From [Eubacterium] siraeum (lineage in GTDB: Bacteria > Bacillota > Clostridia > Oscillospirales > Ruminococcaceae), in assembly GCA_025150425.1 (NCBI GenBank), contig CP102281.1:434001-498000 (forward strand): a stretch of DNA of 64,000 nt. Direction: 5' to 3'. The notes under the pieces were generated by a model. That model was not told the origin of the DNA, searched no databases, and saw nothing but the letters and a program-made list of their open reading frames with translations. Shown here piece by piece: positions 17,912 through 27,256 of the stretch. The position numbers and the translations under genes were made by a program. Positions within the stretch are counted from its first letter, which is position 1, and the number at the start of each line of letters is the position of its first letter.

Positions 17912-19162
17912 TCAGAGCTGTACCTCAGTACCTCCGACGGGACGAATAGAAAGAACGTGACAGCTTCCTGCACCGAATACCTTTTCTATATCAACTATAA
18001 AGCTCTTTAAAATATCCTGCGGAACGAATGCCTGAATAGTACCGGCAAAGCCTCCGCCGTGAACTCTGCACGCACCCTTTCTTGTAAGAGCGTGTTCCGC
18101 AACGTTCAGTGCTATGCCTACCGCCTGATGCGTATAGTCCGAAACGGCAAAAATATTCTGTAAGTACTTGTAGCTTGAGTTTCCGCTTTCGTTTATCGAG
18201 CTTAGGAAATCATCGAAATGCTGATGCTTAAGCGAATGTACCAGCTTGTCCACACGCTCGTTTTCCTCGAAGAAATGGAGCGCACGCAAAACGGCACGGT
18301 CGCCGTACTTCTGCCTTAAGATACCCATATTGAGTATTACATCCGCACGGGAGATCTCACGCAGACATTCTGCGGAGAAGTAGCCTGCTATAGCTTTCAT
18401 CTCACGGGGGATAGCGGCATATTCGTCTGTAAGGTCGGCGTGGTCTGCCTTTGTATCGATTATGCACAGTGCGTGTCCGTATGACGAGAAATCAACGGGG
18501 ATATTCTCGATAATAGGCGCCTGTGTGTTCTTGAAGTCGATAGCAACGAAACCGCCTACCGAGCTTGCCATCTGATCCATAAGTCCGCTGGGCTTGCCGA
18601 AATATTCGTTCTCGGCGTACTGTGCGATCTGAGCGATCTTCACCGCACTGATACCGCCTGCGTTATATATGCCCGAGAGGATATTTCCGATAAGCACCTC
18701 AAAAGCCGCAGAGCTTGAAAGACCGGAGCCTTTCATAACGTTTGATGTTGTGTAAGCTCTGAAACCGCCTATGTTCAGACCGTTGTTCTTAAAACCGGCG
18801 GCGACGCCTCTTATAAGAGCGGCAGATGAATTTTTTTCATTCTCGTGAACAGAAAGGTCAGATATGTCAACCGAATCTTCGGGGAAGCCCTCGCTCTTTA
18901 TCGTGATGTTGTTGTCGTCTGTCGGTTCTACAACGGCGATAACGTCAAGGTTTACACTTGCCGCAAGCACCTTGCCGTGATTGTGGTCGGTGTGGTTGCC
19001 TCCGACTTCTGTACGGCCGGGTGCGGAAAAATAACGAAGCTGTTCGCTGTCGCCGAAGATGCTCCTGAATTCCTCCGCAGATTTTTCATATCTTTCTCTC
19101 TGCGCCGCTACAGCACTTTCCGGATAAATCTCCTCAAGGGTGTGAATTGTCTTTTTTGCCAT
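17912..19162 (-). CDS. galK: Galactokinase-family GHMP kinase
   Basis: The 416-residue kinase shows GRTEVGGNHTDHNHGKVL (galactokinase signature), MKGSGLSSSAAFEVLIGNIL (GHMP ATP-binding loop) and ACRVHGGGFAGTIQAFV. The first step of the Leloir pathway is the likely role. It is somewhat diverged from classical GalK (GGNHTDHNHG, not GEHTDYNxG), so a related sugar cannot be excluded. It is apparently monocistronic. No other gal genes are near. Confidence 0.88.
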   Translation of the reverse strand: MAKKTIHTLEEIYPESAVAAQRERYEKSAEEFRSIFGDSEQLRYFSAPGRTEVGGNHTDHNHGKVLAASVNLDVIAVVEPTDDNNITIKSEGFPEDSVDISDLSVHENEKNSSAALIRGVAAGFKNNGLNIGGFRAYTTSNVMKGSGLSSSAAFEVLIGNILSGIYNAGGISAVKIAQIAQYAENEYFGKPSGLMDQMASSVGGFVAIDFKNTQAPIIENIPVDFSSYGHALCIIDTKADHADLTDEYAAIPREMKAIAGYFSAECLREISRADVILNMGILRQKYGDRAVLRALHFFEENERVDKLVHSLKHQHFDDFLSSINESGNSSYKYLQNIFAVSDYTHQAVGIALNVAEHALTRKGACRVHGGGFAGTIQAFVPQDILKSFIVDIEKVFGAGSCHVLSIRPVGGTEVQL

Positions 19163-19217
19163 GATCGTTTCCTTTCATTTTTGCTTTATCTGATTTATTT
19201 TTTCTCCCGTAGGGAGT

Positions 19218-19393
19218 CAGCTTTTAGAAAAAGTCTGTTTTTTATAAAATAGAGCAAATTCTCCATCCCTAACCCCAAACCCCTTCCCCTCGGGAAGGGG
19301 CTATATTACTGGGGCTACCGCCCCTAGACCCTGTTGGGGGCTACGCCCCTCAACCCCATTTTTTGATAATAATAGAGGCTTTTCGATAGTCTG
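19218..19393 (-). repeat. Palindrome-associated short element, copy 3
   Basis: This 176-bp copy in minus orientation lies between rodA and galK. Its ends are CAGCTTTTAGAAAAA at 19218 and the complement of CAGACTATCGAAAAG at 19393. It is flanked by a 12-14 bp direct repeat (19204-19217 and 19394-19407, core CCCGTAGGGAGT) that forms a small palindrome CTCCC-GTA-GGGAG. Confidence 0.85.
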
Positions 19394-19407
19394 TCCCCGT
19401 AGGGAGT

Positions 19408-20562
19408 TTAATCCTTTTCCGTATAGAACATTCTGTACTTGGTCGAATTATGATAGCTTACGCTCAGCACAAGCCCTATCGCCGCAAACAGACACATTCC
19501 CGATGTACCGCCTGCACTGAAAAACGGGAGCGGTATGCCGATAACAGGAGCGATGCCGAGTACCATTCCGATATTTACTGTTGTGTGGAATACTATAAGA
19601 GCAAATACGCCTATGCAGATAAGTCTGCCGAGAGTGTCCTTTGCGCCGCTTGCGTTTGACAGGATCTTAAGCGACAGAGTCGCTATAAGCACTACTACCA
19701 GAAGACAGCCGAGCAGTCCCATAGTCATTCCGATATACGAAAAAATGAAGTCATTGTGAATCTCGGGAACATAGGTATAATCTCCTCCCGAAAGCCCAAG
19801 CCCTGTAAGTCCGCCCGAGCCTAAGGCTATTTTTCCCACACGCTGCTGCATATATATCCCCAGTGCCTCGTCCTCCTGCATCTGTGCGTCCCACAGTACC
19901 TGAAAACGCTTCTGCTGGTGCGGCTGCATGAGGTAATTCCATAAAACGTAGACAGCCGGAGGAATAGCCACCGCTATCATTACGAGATATTTCCACGAAA
20001 GCCCTGCCGCAAACATCATGCATATGAAGATGAAAAGGAATACCAAAGCCGAGCCGTCGTCGCCCGTCTGCCTTATAAGCAGTGTGGGTATCGCTCCGTG
20101 AATGCACAGCAGGATAAAGTGTATCGGCTCGTTCATTCTGTCCTCGACCTTTGACAGATGAAAGGCAAGCGAGAGTATAAAAGCGAGTTTTAGTATCTCA
20201 GACGGCTGTATCGTCATTATACCGAGATCGAGCCAGCCTATATCATCTGCGCCTTCACGCTTTATTCCGAGAGGGGTGAACAGCAGTAATGTCAGCCCCA
20301 TTGCCAGCGGAACGTATATAAACCAGAGTTTCGCCAGATATTTATAGTTGATTGCCGCCAGTGCCATCGCTATTACAATTCCTGCGATAAAGGCTATAAT
20401 CTGCGTCTTATACTGGCTTGCGGTAACTGCCGAGCTTATATCGTTTTCATAAAGGGTATACTGGATAAATACGGCAAAGAAAGCAATGCCCATACACATG
20501 AACAGCAGCAGCTTATCAAGTTTTCCGAAATAGGTCTTAATTTTGCTTAGAATAAGTTTCAT
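19408..20562 (-). CDS. rodA: SEDS-family peptidoglycan glycosyltransferase RodA/FtsW
   Basis: The 384-residue membrane protein has about ten transmembrane segments, an LKLAFILSLAFHLSKVE stretch and the C-terminal signature GIPLPFFSAGGTSGMCLFAA. RodA polymerises glycan strands during cell elongation. The IGWLDLGIMTIQPSEILKLAF and GGLTGLGLSGGDYTYVPE loops are typical. RodA is preferred over FtsW because of length and the GDYTYVPE region, but no mre genes are adjacent to confirm. Confidence 0.9.
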   Translation of the reverse strand: MKLILSKIKTYFGKLDKLLLFMCMGIAFFAVFIQYTLYENDISSAVTASQYKTQIIAFIAGIVIAMALAAINYKYLAKLWFIYVPLAMGLTLLLFTPLGIKREGADDIGWLDLGIMTIQPSEILKLAFILSLAFHLSKVEDRMNEPIHFILLCIHGAIPTLLIRQTGDDGSALVFLFIFICMMFAAGLSWKYLVMIAVAIPPAVYVLWNYLMQPHQQKRFQVLWDAQMQEDEALGIYMQQRVGKIALGSGGLTGLGLSGGDYTYVPEIHNDFIFSYIGMTMGLLGCLLVVVLIATLSLKILSNASGAKDTLGRLICIGVFALIVFHTTVNIGMVLGIAPVIGIPLPFFSAGGTSGMCLFAAIGLVLSVSYHNSTKYRMFYTEKD

Positions 20563-20710
20563 AAAGCTGTGTTCCTTTTAATATAAATGCGGTTTCAACC
20601 GCAGTCGATTTTACAATTACAGATAAGTATATTATACTCGAAAAATGCGCTCTTTTCAAGCGAATTGCAAATAAAAGCGTTCTTTACATCAATTTTGCAA
20701 ATTAAATACA

Positions 20711-20746
20711 AAAAGCCGAAGAATTATCAACAATTCTTCGACTTTT
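20711..20746 (-). terminator. Terminator of the GGDEF-EAL gene
   Basis: The stem AAAAGCCGAAGAATT/AATTCTTCGACTTTT (one mismatch) has T-runs on both strands, so it may work bidirectionally. The surrounding gap 20563-20806 shows nothing else. Confidence 0.82.
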
Positions 20747-20806
20747 TCAACAAGTGACATTAAAATATATTCTGCGGCATTACGGCAAGCAACAGGCAGG
20801 ATACGC

Positions 20807-23362
20807 TCAGTATCCCTTTATTCTTATACTTTCGGTAAATACTGTCTTTGCTTCCGACAGCGACAGCGGACGTGAACAGTAGTAGCCCTGTATCCTGTCA
20901 ATATCGAACTTCTGCACGGTATCAAGCTGTTCCTTGTCCTCAATGCCCTTTACACATACGGTAAGCTTACGGCATTTTGCCAGATGGATGACAGAGCTTA
21001 CAAGCTCAGTGTCAAATTCGTCCTCGTGATTCATAAACAGCTTTGCCGGAAGATTCACAAGGTTGACGTATGAGTTTTTGAGGACCTTTAACGAAATATT
21101 CCCCGTGCCGTATTTATCTATGGCAATATTTACACCGAGAGTACGCAGATCGTGCAGGATATGGGTGCTGTCGCTGTAGAAAATGTTGGCCTTTACAGGA
21201 ATTTCGAGTATCAGCGAGGACGGAGGGAGTGCGCTTTCTTCAAGAGCGTGACGTACCTGAGTTACGATTTCGGCAGATTGCGGTTCGCCTGCGGTAAGAT
21301 TTACGCTGACGGTAAAATTCTCAAAGCCTGCGTCCTGTATCTCCTTGCAGAATTCGCACGAACGTTCCATTACCCAGCCGTCTATGACGTGGGATAAGCC
21401 GAGATTTTCAGCCATAGGGAACAAAGTTGAGTTAGGAATATTGCCGTACTGCTCGTCGTGCCAGCGTACAAAGCTTTCACAGCCGATTATACTGCCGTCG
21501 ACCGCACTGAATGACGGCTGAAAACGCAGTGAAAAGCCCCTCATACCGTCGTTTATACATTCTCTTATATGCTGTTCAAGGCTTGCCGCAAACATTCTTG
21601 TACGCTCAAGCGAGCCTGAATAGAAAGCATAACTGTTCTGTTTGAATTCTCTTGCACGGTACATTGCCGTGCTTGCCGCCTTGCAAAGCTCCTCTGCATC
21701 CTCGCCGTTTTCGGGATAGAACGCTATGCCGAGACTGCAATGGATTGAATGCTCATCCTCACCGAATTTCCACGGCTTTGAAAAACGGTGTATCAGCATT
21801 TCGACAAGATTTTTAGCTTCATTGTCGGTACAATCCGGTAGATTAAGCATAAAAATCGCATTTGTGAAATAATATACACCAATATCCTTTACGGGCAGGT
21901 CCTTAAGATACTGAGCGATACTGCGCAGCAGCATATCCGAATAGGTGTGACCGTAAACTGCGGACAGAGTGCGTGTGTTGGTGACTTTGAAAGCGATAAG
22001 CGAGCCTTTTGTATTACGCTTCATTATCTTGTCAAGATCCTTGTTCAGCCTTGCACGGTTCGGAATATTGTAGATAGCGTCATAAAAGGCAAGCTGACGC
22101 ATACGCTTCTGCGACTGCTCCAGCTTATCCTGCGTTTCCTTACGCATCATAAGCGAGGAGATTATCTGTGAAATGTTGCGGAGCTGTTTACGCTCACGCT
22201 GTGTCCAGTTATGTTCCTTTTCAATCGTCTGGAACATTATAAGGCTGTCAAAAGTGCCAGAATTTATCAGCTTGAAGATAGCATACGACTTGATACCGAA
22301 CTTTGCAAGGTCGTTGGTATCCGTATCCGAAAAAGCCGATGACGTAAGGCTCAGATCCTCACGTATCGAGGCGCAGTCAAGTGCGGTATCGCCGTCTATT
22401 TCAAGAGGGAGGTGGCGGTACTTGTAATCCTTGCACCAGCACAGCTCCTGAGTAAAATCATCACGGTCGATTATGGTTATCCTGTCAAGGTGAAAATAAT
22501 CGCCTATAAGCTCTGTAACGGAGTTTAACGCAATATCTGCGCTTTTGCTCTGCATTATGATAGCGTAGATATTATTCAGCAGTATCTGCTCCTCGACATT
22601 CTGACCGAGCAGTTTGTTTGCATTCTGCGAATTGTCCATCTCCGAAAGAACTACAACAAATGCGTTTGCCATACGGGAAACTGTCTGTACAAGCGTTTCC
22701 CACAGCTGAATGTTGTCATCGAGCAATTCCTGCGTTTTCGCTCCCAGTATCCACGTTCCGCTGACAAGGTGATTTATGCGGATATTCTTTTTCTTCTGAT
22801 ATGCAAAATCATCGGGAGAAAGAGATTTATGCTGTGTTTTCGGCGCACATATCAGCTTTCCTTTTTCGTCAAATATGGCGGAATAAAGCTGTGGCACGGC
22901 AAAAGGACGCTGTATGCTTGTGAGGTAGTCGACATCAAGCACATCGGCAAGACCCGGTGCGCCTTTTTTAAGTTCGGACAGCTTTATATTGTGCTTTTTG
23001 CGGAATTCGTTATATACAAGGTCGTCACCCGCTGTTTCAAGGTAGGTCGATACATCGCACATCGTTCCCTCAAAACGCACAGGCCTGCCGTACTCTGCAT
23101 ATACCGCCTTGCACGAAAGGAAAAACCAGTGATATTCATCGTTCACCATAAAACGACAATGCGCCTCAAAACGCTTTTCCTCGTCCTGTGATACATCGGT
23201 GAACATTTCGGTTATCGGAGGAATATCATCGGGATTTATCAGCTCTAAAAGAGAAGGGTAGGTTTTCTCGGAATGTTCGCCCGGATTTACGGTAAAGGGA
23301 AAATCCCGTGAAAAGCCGATTATTATATTTATAAACTTCTGACCGTTGGTGTTTAACTGCAC
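20807..23362 (-). CDS. Multidomain PAS/GAF-GGDEF-EAL protein with degenerate catalytic motifs
   Basis: This 851-residue cytosolic protein has a PAS-like N-terminus (EYHWFFLSCKAVYAEYGRPVRFEGT), a central GAF-like region (about residues 255-400), a GGDEF domain (about 430-590) and an EAL domain (about 605-845). The GGDEF motif is replaced by YFTNAIF. In the EAL domain the EAL Glu is kept (CESFVRW, E629), as are SVNLT and GYYCSRP. The DDFGTG loop is DKYGTG (second Asp to Lys, K750), and the KxD motif is absent (VNLPAKLF). Both enzymes look inactive, so it probably senses or binds c-di-GMP or a partner. Confidence 0.85.
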   Translation of the reverse strand: MQLNTNGQKFINIIIGFSRDFPFTVNPGEHSEKTYPSLLELINPDDIPPITEMFTDVSQDEEKRFEAHCRFMVNDEYHWFFLSCKAVYAEYGRPVRFEGTMCDVSTYLETAGDDLVYNEFRKKHNIKLSELKKGAPGLADVLDVDYLTSIQRPFAVPQLYSAIFDEKGKLICAPKTQHKSLSPDDFAYQKKKNIRINHLVSGTWILGAKTQELLDDNIQLWETLVQTVSRMANAFVVVLSEMDNSQNANKLLGQNVEEQILLNNIYAIIMQSKSADIALNSVTELIGDYFHLDRITIIDRDDFTQELCWCKDYKYRHLPLEIDGDTALDCASIREDLSLTSSAFSDTDTNDLAKFGIKSYAIFKLINSGTFDSLIMFQTIEKEHNWTQRERKQLRNISQIISSLMMRKETQDKLEQSQKRMRQLAFYDAIYNIPNRARLNKDLDKIMKRNTKGSLIAFKVTNTRTLSAVYGHTYSDMLLRSIAQYLKDLPVKDIGVYYFTNAIFMLNLPDCTDNEAKNLVEMLIHRFSKPWKFGEDEHSIHCSLGIAFYPENGEDAEELCKAASTAMYRAREFKQNSYAFYSGSLERTRMFAASLEQHIRECINDGMRGFSLRFQPSFSAVDGSIIGCESFVRWHDEQYGNIPNSTLFPMAENLGLSHVIDGWVMERSCEFCKEIQDAGFENFTVSVNLTAGEPQSAEIVTQVRHALEESALPPSSLILEIPVKANIFYSDSTHILHDLRTLGVNIAIDKYGTGNISLKVLKNSYVNLVNLPAKLFMNHEDEFDTELVSSVIHLAKCRKLTVCVKGIEDKEQLDTVQKFDIDRIQGYYCSRPLSLSEAKTVFTESIRIKGY

Positions 23363-23448
23363 CTTATTCGCCTCCTTGGGCTAATATGTATGTAATAGTT
23401 CAACATAGTAAACTGTTAAAGTGGGGCAACGCAATTAAAATAACTTAA

Positions 23449-23621
23449 GGCTATACCGCATAATTATTGTCGTACGATTGCGCAGTCAGATTTTTCGTCA
23501 GGTTGTATAAATTGAGTGTGGGCAGGCTGGCGCCTGTCAAGCGAAATTTGTGCAAGATGGCGGAAAATATGCAAGCTGAGCGTGCAACAAAGGCGATAGC
23601 CGTTAATTATGCGGTATTGCC
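23449..23621 (-). repeat. TTAA-flanked MITE-like element, copy B
   Basis: This 173-bp element is the inverted partner of copy A at 3509. The ends GGCTATACCGCATAATTA / TAATTATGCGGTATTGCC are flanked on both sides by TTAA (23445-23448 and 23622-23625), either a target duplication or the outermost repeat bases. Its interior is conserved with copy A. The rest of the 462-bp gap 23363-23824 is AT-rich and shows no gene. Confidence 0.87.
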
Positions 23622-23783
23622 TTAAATCAAAGGCAGTGAAATATGATTGCTTTACAGATATACACAGTACCGCCATTATGATTTTATTTAATTTTACCAT
23701 AAAAAAGAACGCAAATCAAGCTATTTTGTAAATTTTCACAACATTTTCGTTTTATTTTTTGATTATATTCGGGAAAAAGCGTC

Positions 23784-23812
23784 AAAAAAGCCCGTAGCCT
23801 TATCCTACGGGC
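23784..23812 (-). terminator. Terminator of the lipoprotein gene
   Basis: The stem GCCCGTAG/CTACGGGC (23790-23797 with 23805-23812) has a six-T run on the minus strand, just downstream of the stop at 23825. Confidence 0.9.
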
Positions 23813-23824
23813 GATTCTTATAAT

Positions 23825-24547
23825 TTACTCTGCGTCTGACTTATCCGCACTTTCCTGTACCTGCGGCTTACTTACCGAGGCAATATCATTCATATGGCTG
23901 ACGGTCATAAGATAATCCACCTTACTTTGTACGCCATCCTTTGTGGCTGTACCGGTCTGTTCCATTGAGGTACAGTATCCGTCTTTATCAATTGTATACA
24001 CAACGCTGAAGCTGTCAAGGTCGCCGACAAGACCGAGTTGAGAAGCCATTGAGCTGTTGAGCTTTGAAACATCGTACTGCATAGTGATTACTTTTGCGTC
24101 TGCCGTATTCTTTACTTCCGAGCCTGTCACGCTTTCGGGCTTTATGAATATCATGCCCTCTGCTGTCATAGACATCTTGTTTGTGCGTGTGTAGCATACA
24201 TAATCCTTGTCGCCGCTCACAAGAGTATGCCATTCGCCGTCGGAATAATAGTTGTACTCCGAGCCGTTGTGATATTCATAATATTTTGTCTTGCCGTCTG
24301 TGCCGAAATAGCTGTACGATAGGGTATCGCTCTTATCGTAGCAGAATGTCAGCTCCTGCGTAACCGTACCGGTTTGCTTATCCGTAACCGTGATTTCGGC
24401 TGAATACAGCGAGGAATACAGCTTTCGTGCGTTTTCTATGTCGCTGTAGCCGTCAATATGCGAATAGTCGGCACTGCACGCCGTTATTGACGCTACAGCC
24501 GTTAAAGCCGTGATAAATGCGGCTGTGATTTTTCCTGTTCTTTTCAA
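23825..24547 (-). CDS. Predicted lipoprotein, unknown function
   Basis: The 240-residue product has a signal peptide ending in lipobox SITAC, so it should be lipid-anchored outside the membrane. The mature part has alternating beta-type strands (ITVTDKQTGTVTQELTFCYDKS; YYEYHNGSEYNYYSDGEWHTL), like LolA/LppX-type carrier lipoproteins, but I see no diagnostic motif. It has its own terminator. Confidence 0.72.
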   Translation of the reverse strand: MKRTGKITAAFITALTAVASITACSADYSHIDGYSDIENARKLYSSLYSAEITVTDKQTGTVTQELTFCYDKSDTLSYSYFGTDGKTKYYEYHNGSEYNYYSDGEWHTLVSGDKDYVCYTRTNKMSMTAEGMIFIKPESVTGSEVKNTADAKVITMQYDVSKLNSSMASQLGLVGDLDSFSVVYTIDKDGYCTSMEQTGTATKDGVQSKVDYLMTVSHMNDIASVSKPQVQESADKSDAE

Positions 24548-24589
24548 TATAATGCTCCTTTGAAATCTAAACAGTAAAGACTGTTAAAT

Positions 24590-24632
24590 AAAAATACAGC
24601 GGGTGACCTGCTTTACGCAAAATCCCCGCTGT
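24590..24632 (-). terminator. ptsH terminator
   Basis: The stem ACAGCGGG/CCCGCTGT with a 20-base loop region is followed on the minus strand by ATTTTTATTT. It lies about 95 bases after the HPr stop. Confidence 0.75.
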
Positions 24633-24726
24633 TTCTTTATAAATGTAATTCTGTCCGTCTACACTTTTCTACACGTCTACACATCGGGTCGTTGCCCGAT
24701 ATACACTACTTGGTCGGGAGTGTGAA

Positions 24727-24990
24727 TTATTCTGCAAAACCGCTTTCAACGAGCTTTACAAGGCCGTCAACAGCAAGCTGCTCATCAGAGCCGTCAGCAA
24801 TGATTCTGATTGTTGTACCGCCTACAATGCCGAGTGAAAGGATACCGAGAAGGCTCTTTGCGTTTACTCTTCTTTCTTCCTTTTCAACCCAGATCGATGA
24901 CTTGTACTCGTTAGCCTTCTGGATGAAGAATGTTGCGGGTCTTGCGTGTAAACCTACCTGATTCTTAACGCTTACTTCTTTAACAAACAT
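24727..24990 (-). CDS. ptsH: HPr-family phosphocarrier protein
   Basis: The 87-residue protein has the phosphoacceptor His motif GLHARPATFF (His15) and the regulatory serine region NAKSLLGILSLG (Ser46), so both the PEP-dependent phosphotransfer and HPr-kinase sites are present. It relays phosphate in sugar PTS uptake and, as P-Ser-HPr, acts in catabolite repression. ptsI is not adjacent. Confidence 0.95.
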   Translation of the reverse strand: MFVKEVSVKNQVGLHARPATFFIQKANEYKSSIWVEKEERRVNAKSLLGILSLGIVGGTTIRIIADGSDEQLAVDGLVKLVESGFAE

Positions 24991-25076
24991 GATTGGTTAC
25001 CTCCGTAAAATCGTATTATCTTTCCGTCGAGCTGTCCGCATTGAGATGTTATGCGGTATCTCTGCTCTGTACCTAT

Positions 25077-25105
25077 AGTATATCCAAATGTTCTTTGTTC
25101 GTCAA
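25077..25105 (-). promoter_or_regulatory. ptsH promoter
   Basis: On the minus strand TTGACG (25100-25105) and TATACT (25077-25082) are 17 bases apart, about 87 bases before the HPr start. The rest of the 358-bp gap 24991-25348 is AT-rich and I see no further feature. Confidence 0.75.
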
Positions 25106-25348
25106 CAAAGATTTTTCAATTTGTCAATTTTTCTGCGATTATTTTTCACTTTTGTTCAATAGTCCTTAAACATTTCACGATAGTTTGTGTGATATGCACA
25201 AAAAACTTTCAACAAAGTATTCAACATACACATTAGTTTTCAACCGTTTTGCTTATTTTGGTTGTTTTACCATTTGAAATGCTTTGCCTTTATGGAAATG
25301 ACTGTCGCTGAAAACAAGGCATCTCCGATAGTTTGCTTTAAGCCGAAA

Positions 25349-26527
25349 TCACAGCCTGCACCTGAAATCCTCATAGGAGAACTCTCTTATTTCCCGCATA
25401 CCGAGCGAGGTATTATAATATATTGACGGCAGAGCCATACCGTTGAACGTATTGTTCTTTACCATTGAGTATATCGACATATCACACAGCACAAGTCGGT
25501 CGCCCGGTTTAAGCGGCTCGTCAAAAGAATAATCTCCTATCACATCGCCTGCAAGGCAGGTGTTACCGCCAAGCCGCACAGTGACAGCCCTTTCACCCTT
25601 TTCTCCTGCAATGTTGCCGTTTGGCTGAATGATAACTGGACGGTACGGCATTTCAAGCACATCGGGCATATGGCAGGCGGCTGAAGCGTCAAGTATCGCT
25701 ATATCGTCCTCGCCGTTTACTTTTCCGTCTATCACGTCAAGTACCGTTGTCACAAGAAATCCTGCGTTCAGAGCGACAGCCTCGCCCGGCTCAAGATACA
25801 CCTCAAGCCCGTATTCATTCTTGAAATGGTTTATCACCTCAACAAGCGTGTCAATATCGTAGTCATCCCTTGTTATATGGTGTCCTCCGCCGAAATTTAT
25901 TACGCTCATCTTATCAAGATATTTGCCGAACTGCACCTCGACCTCCTTTGCGGTACGCTTTAAGTCGTCGCTGTTCTGCTCGCAGAGGGTGTGAAAATGA
26001 AGTCCGTCTATTTCGTCAAGGATTTCCTTGCCGTAACGCTTTATGTCCTCTTCAAACGAAGCAAGCGTCTGTCCGAGCCTTGAGCCGGGGGCGCACGGGT
26101 CGTATATCTCGTGTCCCTCCTGCGTGGAAAATCTCGGATTCACACGGATAAGGCAGTGCTTGTCCTTTACTGCGTCACGGTGCAGGGCAAACTGCCTTAT
26201 TGAATTGAACACAAAATGTCCTGCGTACTTTACAAGCTCGTTTATTTCCTTATCTGTATAGGCAGGAGAAAAAACGTGCGTTTCATTGCCGAAATATTCA
26301 TATCCGAGCCGAGCCTCGTAAAGTCCGCTTGCGGTAGTGCCGCTGAGATAGCCGCTTATCAGAGGGTAGGTGCTGTACATCGAAAACGCTTTCTGCGCCA
26401 GAAGTATCTTACAGCCCGTCATATCCTGTACGCTTTTCAGTATCTCACAGTTGCGTTTAAGATAGCATTCTTCCGTAACGTAGCAAGGCGTATCTGTCTT
26501 ATTTATATCAAAAGTGGGTGTGTTCAT
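25349..26527 (-). CDS. nspC: Carboxynorspermidine decarboxylase
   Basis: The 392-residue PLP-dependent enzyme of the alanine-racemase-fold decarboxylases has the PLP lysine in ILLAQKAFSMY, HFHTLCEQNSDDL, and the C-terminal GGNTCLAGDVIGDYSF containing the second-subunit Cys. It makes spermidine or norspermidine from the carboxy precursor. The usual partner, carboxyspermidine dehydrogenase, is not in the window. The gene overlaps the upstream acetyltransferase by four bases. Confidence 0.93.
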   Translation of the reverse strand: MNTPTFDINKTDTPCYVTEECYLKRNCEILKSVQDMTGCKILLAQKAFSMYSTYPLISGYLSGTTASGLYEARLGYEYFGNETHVFSPAYTDKEINELVKYAGHFVFNSIRQFALHRDAVKDKHCLIRVNPRFSTQEGHEIYDPCAPGSRLGQTLASFEEDIKRYGKEILDEIDGLHFHTLCEQNSDDLKRTAKEVEVQFGKYLDKMSVINFGGGHHITRDDYDIDTLVEVINHFKNEYGLEVYLEPGEAVALNAGFLVTTVLDVIDGKVNGEDDIAILDASAACHMPDVLEMPYRPVIIQPNGNIAGEKGERAVTVRLGGNTCLAGDVIGDYSFDEPLKPGDRLVLCDMSIYSMVKNNTFNGMALPSIYYNTSLGMREIREFSYEDFRCRL

Positions 26528-27165
26528 ATTTTGCTCCAGTCTATTTCGTCATCGGCGAGATAATCATCAACGTCAAAGCGGCGTTTTTTGAAGTAGTAAT
26601 GCTTGTCCTCGTCCGTTATTTCACGGATAACCCTTGCAGGATTTCCAGCGGCTATGCAGTTGTCGGGAATATCCTTTGTCACAACGCTCCCGGCACCGAT
26701 AACAACGCCGTTTCCGACCTTTACTCCCGGTGTGATTACAACGTTTCCGCCTATCCATACGTTATCGCCTATCGTTATATCTATGCCGTATTCATAGCCT
26801 GTGTTACGGGGAATATAATGTATGGGATGACCTGCTGTGTAGATGGCTACATTTGGAGCAAGCATAACATTATTGCCGATTTTAACCTTACCGACATCAA
26901 GTATTACCAGATTATAGTTTGCATAGAAGTTATCGCCGACCTCGATATTACTGCCGTAATCGCAGTGGAACGGCTGTTCTATATGAATAGTGTCACCCGT
27001 CTTACCGAGAAGCGAGCGGAGGATTTTGTCCATTTTTCCTCGGTCATCGGGGTGGCAGTTGTTGAATTCGTATATTTTACGCTTGCATTCCGCACGCTCT
27101 TCGCTCAGCCCGTCAAGCCAGGCCTTATAGGGAAGATTTGCGTGCATACGCTGTTTCATATCCAT
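26524..27165 (-). CDS. Maltose/galactoside O-acetyltransferase-like hexapeptide protein
   Basis: The 213-residue left-handed beta-helix protein has the N-terminal Mac domain (MDMKQRMHANLPYKAWLDGL), many hexapeptide repeats (IEVGDN, VKIGNN, ITIGDN, VVIGAGSVV) and AGHPIHYIPRN with the catalytic His. It transfers acetyl from acetyl-CoA to a sugar hydroxyl. It has a strong AAAGGAG site and is translationally coupled to nspC. The pairing with a polyamine gene is curious, but no shared role is evident. Confidence 0.92.
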   Translation of the reverse strand: MDMKQRMHANLPYKAWLDGLSEERAECKRKIYEFNNCHPDDRGKMDKILRSLLGKTGDTIHIEQPFHCDYGSNIEVGDNFYANYNLVILDVGKVKIGNNVMLAPNVAIYTAGHPIHYIPRNTGYEYGIDITIGDNVWIGGNVVITPGVKVGNGVVIGAGSVVTKDIPDNCIAAGNPARVIREITDEDKHYYFKKRRFDVDDYLADDEIDWSKI

Positions 27166-27256
27166 ATTGTTTCTCCTTTATGATAAGCCAGATTTAAATT
27201 CTACAAGCGTATTTTAGCACAATGCAAAGGAAAATGCAATATAAAGCCGTAACGAA

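Noticed and set aside
19204-19407. Terminator role for the CTCCC-GTA-GGGAG palindrome after rodA
   Set aside because: The stem is only five base pairs and no T-run follows it on the rodA strand. I treat it only as the element's flanking palindrome.
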